From an uncultured Oscillospiraceae bacterium (lineage in GTDB: Bacteria; Bacillota; Clostridia; Oscillospirales; Ruminococcaceae), in the NCBI GenBank assembly GCA_900556525.1, contig USOZ01000064.1, positions 1 through 8,199 on the forward strand: DNA of 8,199 bases, read 5' to 3'. The position numbers were made by a program, and so were the translations under genes. The notes below the pieces were generated by a model. It ran no database searches, was not told the DNA's origin, and was given only the letters and a program-made list of their open reading frames with translations. Below are positions 1 to 5,272 of this stretch, one piece after another (positions within the stretch are counted from its first letter, which is position 1; each line of letters begins with the position of its first letter).

Positions 1-1
1 C

Positions 2-307
2 GGCATAGGCACAACGGGTCTTATAACATATATGAGAACGGATTCTCTCAGAATATCCGAAGAAGCGCGCGCGGCGGCAAATCAGTATATAGCAGAGGCT
101 TTCGGCGAAAAATATCTGCCCGAAAAGCCGAGATATTTTAAATCCGGAAGCAACGCGCAGGACGGCCATGAGGCAATCCGCCCCACATCGCCCTCGCTCA
201 CACCAGAAAAGGTCAAGGGCAGTCTCTCGGCTGACCAGTATAAGCTTTATACCCTTATCTGGAAGCGCTTAAGCCGAGCTTGCGCGAAGCCTCCTGCTGA
301 AGCGTAG
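2..307 (+). CDS. topA: DNA topoisomerase I internal fragment (catalytic tyrosine region), inverted relative to the rest of topA
   Basis: Reading frame 2 is open from the window edge and begins GIGTTGLITYMRTDSLRISE, the active-site segment of type IA topoisomerases. The tyrosine of ITYMRTDS (codon 29-31) is the residue that forms the covalent 5'-phosphotyrosine link during strand passage. Further on come AQDGHEAIRPTS and LSADQYKLYTLIWKR, both conserved in bacterial TopA. Family similarity stops at about 268. The remaining codons to the TAG at 305-307 are simply the reverse complement of the minus-strand topA, so the true fragment ends near 263-270. The ATG at 32 is internal to the family alignment and is not a start. 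The fragment belongs about 17 codons downstream of where the minus-strand part stops but lies in the opposite orientation. It is either one side of an inversion or chimera breakpoint, or an assembly artefact. As read, it encodes no functional protein alone. Confidence 0.85.
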   Translation, partial: GIGTTGLITYMRTDSLRISEEARAAANQYIAEAFGEKYLPEKPRYFKSGSNAQDGHEAIRPTSPSLTPEKVKGSLSADQYKLYTLIWKRLSRACAKPPAEA

Positions 308-1079
308 AGGTCGTAAAAGGCGGCGCAGGCTGCTTTTTGCGCACGCTCTTTTTTATATTTGTAACAATAAATTCTTCTTTTTCAAGGTTTTTGAGGATAT
401 TATCGGTTTCCTCTTTTGTTGAAAGCTCCGCTTTCTTCCCGTCTATCTCGGTCAGCTTTGCGGCGAACTGCTTCTTCGACGCGTTTCCGCGCAGCTTTGC
501 ATCGATCGTCCAGTATTCTTGACTCTCGAATGCTTCGATTTCCTTTTCGCGGTCAACGATAAGCCGAACTACCGCCGACTGAACACGTCCCGCGGAAAGT
601 CCGCGCCTTACTTTTTTCCAGAGGAACGGGCTGAGCTTATAGCCCACGATTCTGTCGAGTATGCGGCGCGCCTGCTGAGCGTTCACAAGATCCATATCAA
701 GGCCGCGCGGGTGCGCCATTCCGCTTTCGATACCCGTCTTGGTGATTTCGCTGAACGTAACGCGTACCGCACGCTTGTCGTCCAGCTTCAGAACGTGTGC
801 AAGATGCCACGAGATAGCTTCTCCCTCGCGGTCCGGGTCGGTTGCGAGAAAAACTTTGTCGGCCTCTTTCGCCTGTGCCTTTAAATCTTTTATAAGAGCC
901 GATTTATCGCGCTTATTTTCATAACACGGCGTAAAATCATGCTCAATATCAACTCCCAGCTTGGATTTCGGCAGGTCGCGGATATGTCCCGCAGAAGCTA
1001 CTACCTCGTAATCCTTTCCGAGAATTTTCTTGACCGTCTTAACCTTGGTAGGTGACTCCACAATAACTAAATTTGACAA
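255..1079 (-). CDS. topA: DNA topoisomerase I, N-terminal part (truncated at inversion junction)
   Basis: This is the N-terminal part of the enzyme that relaxes negative supercoils. The Toprim domain opens with LVIVESPTKVKT (Glu8 in the metal/acid site). It contains GHIRDLP at 31-37 and the acidic triad in DPDREGEA at 81-88, followed by QQARRILDRIVGYKLSP and RRGLSAGRVQSA of domains II-IV. Family similarity ends at TSTLQQEASRKLGLSA (codons up to about 264). The last residues, Ser-Arg, and the stop at 255-257 come from the inverted piece. A complete clostridial TopA is about 690 residues or more, so over half is missing here, including the catalytic tyrosine on this strand. The start is TTG at 1079, with GGAAAGG six bases upstream. 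It lies one base after the stop of the upstream methyltransferase gene, so the two genes are probably co-transcribed and coupled. Identity is certain; the 3' end is not natural gene structure. Confidence 0.95.
   Translation of the reverse strand: MSNLVIVESPTKVKTVKKILGKDYEVVASAGHIRDLPKSKLGVDIEHDFTPCYENKRDKSALIKDLKAQAKEADKVFLATDPDREGEAISWHLAHVLKLDDKRAVRVTFSEITKTGIESGMAHPRGLDMDLVNAQQARRILDRIVGYKLSPFLWKKVRRGLSAGRVQSAVVRLIVDREKEIEAFESQEYWTIDAKLRGNASKKQFAAKLTEIDGKKAELSTKEETDNILKNLEKEEFIVTNIKKSVRKKQPAPPFTTSTLQQEASRKLGLSASR
263..270. other. topA inversion junction at palindrome AAGCGCTT
   Basis: The two oppositely oriented topA pieces meet here. On the plus strand the codons read Trp-Lys-Arg followed by TT, which fits the usual Trp-Lys-Arg-Phe of TopA. 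On the minus strand they read Leu-Ser-Ala (TTA AGC GCT). The shared AAGCGCTT is its own reverse complement, so the exact breakpoint cannot be placed within these 8 bases. Such microhomology at a head-to-head joint is typical of template-switch chimeras and of microhomology-mediated inversions. Confidence 0.8.
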
Positions 1080-1080
1080 T

Positions 1081-1872
1081 CTATACCTTTCCTTTCTCCT
1101 TGCTCAGTTCCCAGCCGATGATCGACGCGGCGACCGCCGCATTCAGCGACTCGGCATTCTCTATCGGTATATATAATTTCTGTCCTGCGGCGCAATATAC
1201 CTCTTTTCTTACGCCGTTTCCCTCGTTTCCGATTATAACGGCGGTCTTTGCGCCGAATTTTATTTTTTCAAGACGCTGCGCGTCCTTATCGAGCATTGCC
1301 GCATAAACCGCATACCCCGCCTTTTTCAGCCTTGAAATAAATTCGGGAAGTTCGGTTTCAATAAGCGGCAGCCTGAACAGCGAGCCCATAGCGCTCCGCA
1401 CTATCTTAGGCGAATAAATATCCGCGCAGTCGGGCGAAAGAATTATCCCGTCAAGCCCGAACGCATCGGCAGTGCGAATTATCGTGCCGATATTTCCGCT
1501 GTCCTGAAGTCCGTCGAGCAGTAAAAAATGCCCGCCTTCTTCTATTTTACCCGAAAGAATCGGTTTGTCAAGTGTTTTTGCGGTAAGAAACATTCCCTGC
1601 GGGGACTTTGTATCCGAAATATATGCCGCCACGTCGTCCGAAATGAACAGCGGCGCGGCAGTCTTTGCGATTTTTCCAAAAGCCTCCGCATATTTCTCGG
1701 CAGCGCTCTGCGTAACGAGAAACGACGTTATTTCGAGTCCGCTTTTGACCGCTTCTTCGCAAAGTCTTGCGCCCTCAATCGGAAATTCGCCGTGTTCGCG
1801 GCGGTATGCACGCTCGCGCACAAGACTGCGATAGTGAACTGCGGCGACATTCTTTCTCGAAGTGACAACCAT
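1081..1872 (-). CDS. SpoU/TrmH-family RNA 2'-O-methyltransferase
   Basis: This 263-residue protein is of the SPOUT superfamily, which methylates the 2'-OH of a nucleotide in rRNA or tRNA using S-adenosylmethionine. The N-terminal FPIEGARLCEEA (30-41) matches the RNA substrate-binding domain. The three SpoU motifs are present: motif 1 LQDSGNIGTIIRTADAFG (122-139, with the catalytic-type Asn and Arg), motif 2 IIGNEGNGV (213-221), and motif 3 IPIENAESLNAAVAASI (235-251), which forms the trefoil knot that binds the cofactor. Length is typical of the family. The start is ATG at 1872, with GGAAGGA nine bases upstream. The gene probably heads a transcript with topA, whose TTG start follows after one base. 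In many Clostridia a gene of this family sits near rplT, which fits this context. The exact RNA target cannot be told from sequence, so no symbol is given. Confidence 0.93.
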   Translation of the reverse strand: MVVTSRKNVAAVHYRSLVRERAYRREHGEFPIEGARLCEEAVKSGLEITSFLVTQSAAEKYAEAFGKIAKTAAPLFISDDVAAYISDTKSPQGMFLTAKTLDKPILSGKIEEGGHFLLLDGLQDSGNIGTIIRTADAFGLDGIILSPDCADIYSPKIVRSAMGSLFRLPLIETELPEFISRLKKAGYAVYAAMLDKDAQRLEKIKFGAKTAVIIGNEGNGVRKEVYCAAGQKLYIPIENAESLNAAVAASIIGWELSKEKGKV

Positions 1873-1901
1873 TTGACATTATCCTTCCGTTGTGATAAAA
1901 T
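1873..1901 (+). promoter_or_regulatory. Sigma-A promoter for the four-helix membrane protein gene
   Basis: TTGACA (1873-1878), a 17-base spacer, then TAAAAT (1896-1901), preceded by TG at 1893-1894 as in an extended -10. Predicted transcription start is about 1908. The -35 box directly abuts the start codon of the divergent methyltransferase gene. A strong ribosome binding site, AAGGAGGG (1917-1924), lies downstream. Confidence 0.8.
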
Positions 1902-1928
1902 AGACATAATCCCCACAAGGAGGGCTTT

Positions 1929-2870
1929 ATGAATTATTCCGAATTATCTCTTGCCGAGCGCGATACGGGGCTTTCCTTCGACTCGGAAAACCTCTCGCTT
2001 ATCGGCGAAATGAACTCATTCGGCGTTACGATTTCCGACCGCGGCGACGAATATATTCTGCAAATCTTTGCCGACGCGCCTTTTAACTTTGAACAGGCGA
2101 TAAAAGACGAGGTCGATCTGCTATCCGAAAGTATGCCTAAAAATACAATCAACAGGCAGTCCTGCGAAATCGACAGATATGAGATCCGTCTGCGCAAAAG
2201 CGCTTTATTGCAGGAAAATCTCGCATTGCTTGTTGCATTTTCAGAAACGCTTACGGAAAATCTGCATTCAGTCGGACTTATCGGTAAAGAACCTCATCTG
2301 CCCGAAAAGCCATTCCCGGCAGAGCTGAAACACGAAAAAAAAACAGGTCGGAGCATAAAGCTGGGCTTTGACTTCGGAAGCGTAAAAGGATTGCTCGGCG
2401 CACTTCTCGGTGGTATCGCAATGATATTCATTCCCTACGCCGCCGTAACACTTAAAACCGAGCAAACCGCCTTTTCGACCGTTACCGAGATCGGCGGATA
2501 CATTCTCTCCGCCGCCGCGACAACGCTAATCTTCTTCGATTACCGCTTTCTTGCGAAAAAGCTGGACGCTTTCGGAGTTATCATATGTCCGCTCATTTCG
2601 GTTATTTCATCTGTCTTGGCAGCTCTTCTCACGACCGCCAAGAGCTTCGCCTATATTACGGGAACTTCCGCACTCACCGCGCTGGCGAACCTCGACAAGC
2701 TGTACGAGATCTCCCCGGAAATTGCTTCGGCAAGCGGCGGATACCTCGCGATAGGCGTTGTTATCTCCGCGTTTGCTTCGCTGCTGAACTGTCTCTGGTA
2801 CTTCAATAAGCACCCCGATGAAATGACCAAAAATGAAAAGACCGACGAAAAAACGTCGCAAAAAAGATAA
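1929..2870 (+). CDS. Unrecognised four-helix membrane protein
   Basis: This 313-residue protein belongs to no family I recognise. Residues 1-140 are soluble, with mixed alpha/beta character: about 20-50 looks strand-rich (SLIGEMNSFGVTISDRGDEYILQIF) and 85-115 is a long helix. Four hydrophobic segments follow at about 154-175, 186-204, 215-237 and 270-291. The C-terminal 20 residues are highly charged and rich in Lys, Glu and Thr. The first segment is preceded by a Lys/Arg-rich stretch (133-144), suggesting that the soluble domain is cytoplasmic. The start is ATG at 1929 with AAGGAGG five bases upstream. The gene is monocistronic, with its own promoter at 1873-1901 and a terminator at 2904-2943, and lies convergent to the rplT operon. 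No catalytic motif, nucleotide-binding loop or sensor signature was seen. A membrane-anchored structural or signalling accessory role is possible but unsupported. Confidence 0.85.
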   Translation: MNYSELSLAERDTGLSFDSENLSLIGEMNSFGVTISDRGDEYILQIFADAPFNFEQAIKDEVDLLSESMPKNTINRQSCEIDRYEIRLRKSALLQENLALLVAFSETLTENLHSVGLIGKEPHLPEKPFPAELKHEKKTGRSIKLGFDFGSVKGLLGALLGGIAMIFIPYAAVTLKTEQTAFSTVTEIGGYILSAAATTLIFFDYRFLAKKLDAFGVIICPLISVISSVLAALLTTAKSFAYITGTSALTALANLDKLYEISPEIASASGGYLAIGVVISAFASLLNCLWYFNKHPDEMTKNEKTDEKTSQKR

Positions 2871-2903
2871 TTGCGCGTCTTTTCCGACGTTGCCCTATAT
2901 GCT

Positions 2904-2943
2904 AAAATATCACGCCCGTTTTTACGCAGGCGTGATACTTTTT
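2904..2943. terminator. Bidirectional intrinsic terminator
   Basis: The stem is TATCACGCC (2908-2916) with GGCGTGATA (2929-2937), 9 bp with a 12-base loop. It is followed by TTTTT (2939-2943) on the plus strand and preceded by AAAA (2904-2907), which gives a U tract on the minus strand. It would end the membrane protein transcript rightward and the infC-rpmI-rplT transcript leftward. Confidence 0.85.
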
Positions 2944-2949
2944 ATCTGA

Positions 2950-3303
2950 TTAAAGGGCAGCCTTTGCCTTATCGCATAAAGCGGTGAAGCCTGCTGCGTC
3001 GTTGATAGCGATTTCGGAAAGCATCTTGCGGTTAAGACCGATGTTAGCCTTCTTTAAGCCGTTGATGAATGTAGAATAATTCATTCCGTTGAGCTTGCAG
3101 GCTGCGGAAATTCTGGTGATCCAGAGCTTTCTGAAGTCTCTCTTCTTTAAGCGTCTGCTGATATATGCGTACTGACCGGACTTCCAAACCGCTTCCTTCG
3201 CGGTCTTAAAGAGTCTGGACTTGCCGCCCCAGTAACCCTTAGCCAGCTTTAATGTTTTATTTCTTCTCTTGCGGGTAGCTAATGCGCCTTTAATACGTGC
3301 CAT
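2950..3303 (-). CDS. rplT: 50S ribosomal protein L20
   Basis: L20 is a primary 23S rRNA binding protein needed early in large-subunit assembly; in both E. coli and Bacillus subtilis it also represses its own operon. The 117-residue sequence is full length. It has the basic N-terminal extension ([26 protein letters not shown]) and the family core [45 protein letters not shown] and [10 protein letters not shown]. It is the last gene of the infC-rpmI-rplT operon, 26 bases after rpmI, with AAAGGAGGACGAAA as its ribosome binding region. The bidirectional terminator lies just downstream. Its product is the expected regulator of the leader at 4149-4284. Confidence 0.99.
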   Translation of the reverse strand: MARIKGALATRKRRNKTLKLAKGYWGGKSRLFKTAKEAVWKSGQYAYISRRLKKRDFRKLWITRISAACKLNGMNYSTFINGLKKANIGLNRKMLSEIAINDAAGFTALCDKAKAAL

Positions 3304-3329
3304 TGTTTCGTCCTCCTTTTATTCTCTTC

Positions 3330-3536
3330 TTACTTAGCGTAGGGCATGATTGCTCTTACTTCTGCGATGTTTGTCTTGTCGCAGTAGCCTGCTGCACGAT
3401 TGCTTCTCTTACGCTTTGTGTCTTTCTGAGTCAGTCTGTGACGGCGGTTGGTACGCTGGTACTTGATCTTACCGGTAGCTGTAAACTTAAAGCGCTTTTT
3501 TGCACCGCTGTGAGTTTTAATCTTGTTCTTAGGCAT
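3330..3536 (-). CDS. rpmI: 50S ribosomal protein L35
   Basis: This 68-residue basic protein of the large ribosomal subunit has the family start [25 protein letters not shown], followed by the basic stretch [20 protein letters not shown]. Length is usual for L35 (about 64-68). The start is ATG at 3536. The upstream sequence AAAGGAGGACGAAA is the same 14-base ribosome binding region found ahead of rplT. It is the middle gene of infC-rpmI-rplT, 18 bases after infC. Confidence 0.99.
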   Translation of the reverse strand: MPKNKIKTHSGAKKRFKFTATGKIKYQRTNRRHRLTQKDTKRKRSNRAAGYCDKTNIAEVRAIMPYAK

Positions 3537-3554
3537 TTTTTCGTCCTCCTTTGA

Positions 3555-4124
3555 TTACTCTGCCGCTTCTTCGGCAGCCGCTTTTGCTTTTTTATTACCT
3601 GCGGGAGCAGCCTTCGGCGCAATAACCGCCATATAGTTCTTGCCCTCGAGCTTCGCAGGCTTTTCGGAAGCGCCATACTCGGCGCAAGCGTCCATGAACT
3701 TTCTCATAAGGTCCTCGCCCAGATTCATGTGAGAAAGCTCTCTCATACGTCTGAAACGAACCTTTATGCGTACCTTATCTCCGTTTTTCAGGAACTTCAG
3801 AGCCTGATTCACCTTTGTGTTAAAGTCATTCGTGTCGATATTGAGCGACATCTGAATTTCTTTAAGCTCAGCCTGTTTCTGATTTTTCCGAGATTCTTTC
3901 TCGCGCTTTGACTGTTCAAAGCGATATTTTCCGTAGTCCATAATGCGGCATACCGGCGGGTTTCCCTGCGGCGCGATCAGTACAAGATCAAGTTCTTCCT
4001 GTTCCGCGCGGCTTAAAGCCTCGTCCGAAGACATAACTCCGAGCTGTTCGCCGTCCGCACCGATCACACGGACTTCCTTTTCGTGAATCTCGTCGTTGAT
4101 GAGCAGTTCTTTTGCGCTGATAAT
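3555..4124 (-). CDS. infC: Translation initiation factor IF-3, ATT start
   Basis: IF3 binds the 30S subunit, prevents premature 50S joining and proofreads the initiator tRNA and start codon. The N-terminal domain begins ISAKELLINDEI; the family signature CRIMDYGKYRFEQSK follows near residue 60. After a charged helical linker (KREKESRKNQKQAELKE), the C-terminal domain carries IQMSLNIDTNDFNTKV, GDKVRIKVRFRRMRELSHMNLG and KLEGKNYMAVIAPK. A 15-residue Ala/Lys/Glu tail extends beyond the domain. The frame also contains GTG at 4130, but that codon overlaps the ribosome binding site AAAGGGAG (4137-4130). ATT at 4124 has five bases of spacing and matches the AUU start known for infC in E. coli and B. 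subtilis, giving 189 residues; ATC at 4121 is the next alternative. It is the first gene of the ribosomal operon, behind an attenuated leader. Confidence 0.95.
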   Translation of the reverse strand: MISAKELLINDEIHEKEVRVIGADGEQLGVMSSDEALSRAEQEELDLVLIAPQGNPPVCRIMDYGKYRFEQSKREKESRKNQKQAELKEIQMSLNIDTNDFNTKVNQALKFLKNGDKVRIKVRFRRMRELSHMNLGEDLMRKFMDACAEYGASEKPAKLEGKNYMAVIAPKAAPAGNKKAKAAAEEAAE

Positions 4125-4137
4125 ATACACTCCCTTT
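4122..4137 (-). promoter_or_regulatory. infC ribosome binding site and rare ATT start codon
   Basis: AAAGGGAG occupies 4137-4130 and ATT 4124-4122, with five bases between. No ATG in this frame lies at the family N-terminus. Use of AUU makes infC sensitive to IF3's own discrimination against non-standard start codons, an established autoregulatory loop in E. coli. Here this is inferred from spacing alone. Confidence 0.75.
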
Positions 4138-4148
4138 CTGAAAAAGCC

Positions 4149-4180
4149 AAAACAAAAAGCGCAAGGAACTCCTGCGCTTA
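4149..4180 (-). terminator. Attenuator (intrinsic terminator) in the infC leader
   Basis: On the minus strand AAGCGCAGG (4179-4171) pairs with CCTTGCGCTT (4166-4157), giving a 9-bp stem with one bulge and an AGTT loop. A U-rich tract (TTTTTGTTTT, about 4158-4149) follows. It sits between the promoter and infC, so it must be read through for the operon to be expressed. Confidence 0.85.
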
Positions 4181-4284
4181 AAAAATTCTATTACATTTCT
4201 GCAACGAATTTGATAAACAACCTCGTCAAGCAGCGTTAAGGCGCCGACGGGTGAGAGAAGTTCTGCTTTCTGTTTATAAATTAC
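4181..4284 (-). ncRNA. Structured infC-rpmI-rplT leader, candidate L20-binding leader RNA
   Basis: The transcript from about 4284 to the attenuator can form several helices by hand pairing: ATAAACA (4277-4271) with TGTTTAT (4219-4213), AAGCAG (4268-4263) with CTGCTT (4233-4228), ACCCGTC (4252-4246) with GACGAGGT (4227-4220, one bulge), and GGCG (4245-4242) with CGCT (4235-4232). The second and third helices cross, so they would form a pseudoknot or be alternatives. Firmicutes infC operons are known to be controlled by an L20-binding leader with transcription attenuation. Assignment to that class rests on gene context plus this folding potential, not on a model match. Confidence 0.65.
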
Positions 4285-4290
4285 TTGAAT

Positions 4291-4319
4291 ATTATAACCC
4301 TGTTTTCCCGATTTGTCAA
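4291..4319 (-). promoter_or_regulatory. Consensus sigma-A promoter of infC-rpmI-rplT
   Basis: TTGACA (4319-4314), exactly 17 bases, then TATAAT (4296-4291): a perfect match to consensus at both boxes. The start point is predicted near 4284, giving a leader of about 160 bases before infC. Confidence 0.9.
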
Positions 4320-4362
4320 TACCTTTATGAAAAATTTTTCACTTTTCTTTTTCGACAAAATA

Positions 4363-4371
4363 TGATACAAT
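4363..4371 (+). promoter_or_regulatory. Extended -10 promoter for the CxxCxxCC protein gene
   Basis: TG (4363-4364), one base, then TACAAT (4366-4371) forms an extended -10. At the usual distance only a T-rich stretch (4343-4348) is found, so the -35 box is weak. Predicted start is about 4378. The ribosome binding site AAGGAG (4388-4393) lies six bases before ATG 4400. Confidence 0.6.
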
Positions 4372-4399
4372 AAGGAAAACGAATTTTAAGGAGAAAAAG

Positions 4400-4879
4400 A
4401 TGCTTAAAAAGATACTTTCGCCCGAATCCTGTAAAAAATGCCGTATCTGCTGCGTTTTTGACCGTGACGATATATGGGAGATACCCGTTTTTTCCGATGA
4501 ACAGCACAAGCGTATCACCGAAAAATCGCCCTCGTTCGCATTTGTCCCGCGCGGAAACAACAGTTGGGTATACGATATGAAATTTGACGCGGACGGGCTT
4601 GCCGCCTGTCCTGCATTGTCCGAAAACGGCTGTACGCTCGGCGAAAACAAGCCTTTCGACTGCAAGATATGGCCTTTTCGCGTTATGGAACGCGAGGGTG
4701 AGATACTGCTGACGCTCGCGCCGCTGTGCGAAGCGGTAAACGGGCTTGACGGCGACACGCTCGCAGCCTTCGCCGAAAAAATCGCGCCGACCGTTTTTGC
4801 CGAAGCCGAAAAAAATCCCGATATAGTCAAGCCGTATGCCGAGGGGTACAGGATTTACGCCGTCAAATCTCGCCGTTAA
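4400..4879 (+). CDS. YkgJ-type CxxCxxCC zinc/iron-chelating protein
   Basis: This 159-residue protein belongs to the putative zinc- or iron-chelating domain family (CxxCxxCC, YkgJ-like). The name-giving motif is CKKCRICC at 11-18. It is followed by the second conserved cysteine block CPALSENGCTLGENKPFDCKIWPF (Cys70, Cys78, Cys88), a pattern seen across the family, and a late Cys110. Eight cysteines in 159 residues, with no signal peptide, point to a cytoplasmic metal-binding protein. The biochemical role of the family is poorly defined; members are thought to bind a metal or Fe-S centre. The start is ATG at 4400 with AAGGAG six bases upstream. The gene is divergent from infC and convergent with the 113-residue gene, its last 17 bases overlapping that gene's 3' end. 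No intrinsic terminator follows it. Confidence 0.88.
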   Translation: MLKKILSPESCKKCRICCVFDRDDIWEIPVFSDEQHKRITEKSPSFAFVPRGNNSWVYDMKFDADGLAACPALSENGCTLGENKPFDCKIWPFRVMEREGEILLTLAPLCEAVNGLDGDTLAAFAEKIAPTVFAEAEKNPDIVKPYAEGYRIYAVKSRR

Positions 4880-5204
4880 ATGTACGGCGGCCCTTGACCT
4901 CGCCATTGCGCAGCTTTGTGCAGTAAACGTCGAACTGCTCGTCGACCCAGTATATCATCTGTTTGTAGCCGTCGAAGCTATGGTCAAAATCCTGCTCGGC
5001 GGCTGCTTCGCTTTTTTCGGAGCAGTTCTCGCCGTACCAGACCTTAGCGCGCAGTATCTTCTTTTTATCGTCGTCCTCGCCGACTTCTTTTGGAACGACC
5101 TGATAATTAAAGGTATTGAGGCTTCCGACAGTACCGTTTCCGACCTCGAAATAGAAATATCTCGGTATTTCAAAATGCCGCGAACGGTCATAAGTGTATT
5201 CCAT
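4863..5204 (-). CDS. Unrecognised 113-residue soluble protein
   Basis: No family was recognised. The protein is soluble and rich in aromatic residues, with no signal peptide or membrane segment. The first half (MEYTYDRSRHFEIPRYFYFEVGNGTVGSLNTFNYQVVP) looks beta-rich. The centre has an acidic-basic linker (GEDDDKKKILRAKVWYGENC), and the second half contains SFDGYKQMIYWVDEQFDVYCTKLRNGEVKGRRTFNG. The start is ATG at 5204; an upstream TTG at 5222 in the same frame lies before the only ribosome-binding-like sequence (AAAGG, 5219-5215), so it is rejected. The coding frame begins only about 20 bases after the U tract of the secG terminator and no separate promoter is visible, so expression may depend on readthrough from secG. 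Its 3' end overlaps the convergent metal-binding protein gene by 17 bases. A longer hydrophobic frame on the opposite strand is considered a shadow. Confidence 0.75.
   Translation of the reverse strand: MEYTYDRSRHFEIPRYFYFEVGNGTVGSLNTFNYQVVPKEVGEDDDKKKILRAKVWYGENCSEKSEAAAEQDFDHSFDGYKQMIYWVDEQFDVYCTKLRNGEVKGRRTFNGEI
4871..4889. other. Stem-loop over the convergent gene ends
   Basis: CGCCGT (4871-4876) and ACGGCG (4884-4889) form a perfect 6-bp stem with a 7-base loop that contains the stop codon of the plus-strand gene. There is no T tract on either strand, so it is not a standard intrinsic terminator. It may stabilise the 3' ends or be chance. Confidence 0.4.
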
Positions 5205-5220
5205 TTTTCCGCCGCCTTTC

Positions 5221-5257
5221 AATAAAAATATCCCGCTGACGCGTACGTCGGCGGGAT
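5221..5257 (-). terminator. Intrinsic terminator downstream of secG
   Basis: On the minus strand ATCCCGC (5257-5251) pairs with GCGGGAT (5236-5230). The stem continues inward, after one mismatch, with GACG/CGTC and a four-base TACG loop. A TTTTT run follows at 5228-5224. It ends the secG transcript just before the 113-residue gene. Confidence 0.85.
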
Positions 5258-5272
5258 CATTGTTTCCGCAGA

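Noticed and set aside
32..307. An independent 91-residue gene starting at ATG 32
   Set aside because: The similarity to topoisomerase I continues upstream of that ATG to the window edge, and the last codons are only the reverse complement of the other topA piece.
1..1079. Phase-variable invertible element with a site-specific recombinase
   Set aside because: No recombinase gene is in the window, the shared motif is only 8 bp, and topA is normally essential, so a dedicated switch is unlikely.
4325..4906. A 193-residue minus-strand frame opposite the metal-binding protein gene
   Set aside because: The plus-strand frame has family cysteine motifs, a promoter and a ribosome binding site; the minus frame is Arg- and Phe-rich shadow sequence running into the infC promoter region.
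4836..5225. A 129-residue hydrophobic plus-strand frame opposite the 113-residue gene
   Set aside because: Its start lies inside the metal-binding protein gene with no ribosome binding site, and it mirrors the minus-strand frame, which has a better start and a soluble, balanced composition.
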